Below, piece after piece: positions 20,296 through 20,824 of a DNA stretch of 20,824 nucleotides. Made by a program: the position numbers and the translations under genes. The DNA lies in the IMG/VR virus record IMGVR_UViG_3300032224_001944, positions 1-20,824 of that record; one strand, 5' to 3'. The stretch comes from a virus. The stretch's first letter is position 1; each line of letters begins with the position of its first letter. The notes under the pieces were generated by a model. It searched no databases, had not been told where the DNA came from, and saw nothing but the letters and a program-made list of their open reading frames with translations.

Positions 20296-20824
20296 TCCAT
20301 CTTACCAATTCAAATTGACCATTATAGTGTTCAACAATAGCGGTACAAGATTCTACCCAATCACCGCAGTTATAATATTTAATACCATTAAACTCACCAA
20401 TATTAGCATGATGAATATGACCACAGACAACACCGATAACTTCTTGAGTTTTGGCATATGAAGCAAGAGTCTCTTCATAATTACCAATAAAATTAACGGC
20501 TTCTTTTACTTTATACTTTGCCCAAGCACTGAGAGACCAATACGGTAAGCCAAACCAATTACGAACTTTTGTTACCATAGTGTTTAGAGCCATTGCAAAA
20601 TCATATGCCCAAGAACCGAGATGTGCTAACCACTTTGCATTCTTAATTACAGCATCAAATTGATCACCATGAATAACTAATATTGGTTTATTATCAACTG
20701 TAATATGAATAAAACGTTCCAGTATATGAATGTTACCAAAAAATTGATCACCAAAATTTCTTAATACTTCATCATGATTACCAGAAACGTATATAATATC
20801 GGTACCTTTACGACCTCGGCGAAG
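20276..20824 (-). CDS. plcP: PlcP-like metallophosphoesterase (LpxH-related), N-terminus beyond window
   Basis: C-terminal 182 residues of a calcineurin-type metallophosphoesterase; the start lies beyond the right edge. Visible motifs are SGNHDE near the left end of the fragment, VIHGDQFDAV, then LAHLGSWAYDFA, GLPYWSLSAWAKYKVKEAV, GVVCGHIHHANIG (metal-binding GHxHxA) and YYNCGDWVESCTAIVEH. This is the pattern of proteins often annotated as UDP-2,3-diacylglucosamine pyrophosphatase, of which bacterial PlcP is the studied member; PlcP cleaves phospholipids to diacylglycerol under phosphate limitation. Pairing with an Agt-type glycosyltransferase supports that over an LpxH role. The open frame runs without a stop to base 20824. 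Confidence 0.82.
   Translation of the reverse strand, partial: LRRGRKGTDIIYVSGNHDEVLRNFGDQFFGNIHILERFIHITVDNKPILVIHGDQFDAVIKNAKWLAHLGSWAYDFAMALNTMVTKVRNWFGLPYWSLSAWAKYKVKEAVNFIGNYEETLASYAKTQEVIGVVCGHIHHANIGEFNGIKYYNCGDWVESCTAIVEHYNGQFELVRWNDINSN

Overview
The window looks like part of the genome of a large T4-like (myovirus-type) phage of a Gram-negative, probably marine host. The evidence is the gene set: PhoH-type ATPase, T4-type RNase H (FEN-1 family), DUF6433-type protein, class Ia NrdA/NrdB, glutaredoxin, a WYL_2/DUF2693-type small protein, a phage-type SpeD, GIY-YIG nuclease and two tRNAs. The packing is also phage-like: ATGA and TAATG overlaps, almost no intergenic DNA, and an AT-rich sequence. 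Almost every gene is on the minus strand; the only plus-strand genes are two small paralogous membrane proteins at 18.7-19.3 kb. Host and exact phage group cannot be settled from the sequence alone.

Layout. (1) 1-3.7 kb: DNA metabolism (PD-(D/E)XK nuclease, PhoH, RNase H) with small conserved phage proteins. (2) 3.76-8.03 kb: a tightly coupled operon for making and transferring an activated heptose: HIGH-type nucleotidyltransferase, GmhA, GmhB-type phosphatase, transaldolase, glycosyltransferase and HddA-type GHMP kinase, preceded by speD. (3) 8.4-11.5 kb: small phage proteins, glutaredoxin, a two-domain 402-aa protein, and an arginyl/leucyl-transferase-like protein. (4) 11.5-14.6 kb: two secreted cell-wall proteins (TIGR02594-type amidase/peptidase and RlpA-type lipoprotein), a tiny very basic protein, tRNA(CAT), a YkuK-type RNase H-fold protein, an AspH-type hydroxylase, tRNA-Leu(TAA), GIY-YIG nuclease and a zinc-ribbon protein. 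(5) 14.6-18.6 kb: nrdB, a small ORF, a SET-domain protein and nrdA. (6) 18.65-18.70 kb: a divergent promoter region, then two holin-like paralogues. (7) 19.3-20.8 kb: a GT4 glycosyltransferase and a metallophosphoesterase (cut by the window end) that strongly resemble the bacterial Agt-PlcP pair, which replaces phospholipids by glycolipids under phosphate stress.

How the genes work together. NrdAB and glutaredoxin supply dNTPs, and RNase H, PhoH and the PD-(D/E)XK protein process nucleic acids. Two separate modules point to remodelling of the host envelope: a heptose pathway that could start from sedoheptulose 7-phosphate made by the phage's own transaldolase, and a PlcP/Agt-like pair that could release phosphate from membrane lipids. 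A third theme is protein modification (SET, AspH-type hydroxylase, ATE-like transferase). Visible promoters include a sigma70-type promoter for nrdA overlapping a T4-late-type box facing the other way, a sigma70-type promoter placed so that its transcript would be leaderless, and a late-type box inside a coding region. No CRISPR array, insertion sequence or convincing rho-independent terminator was seen.
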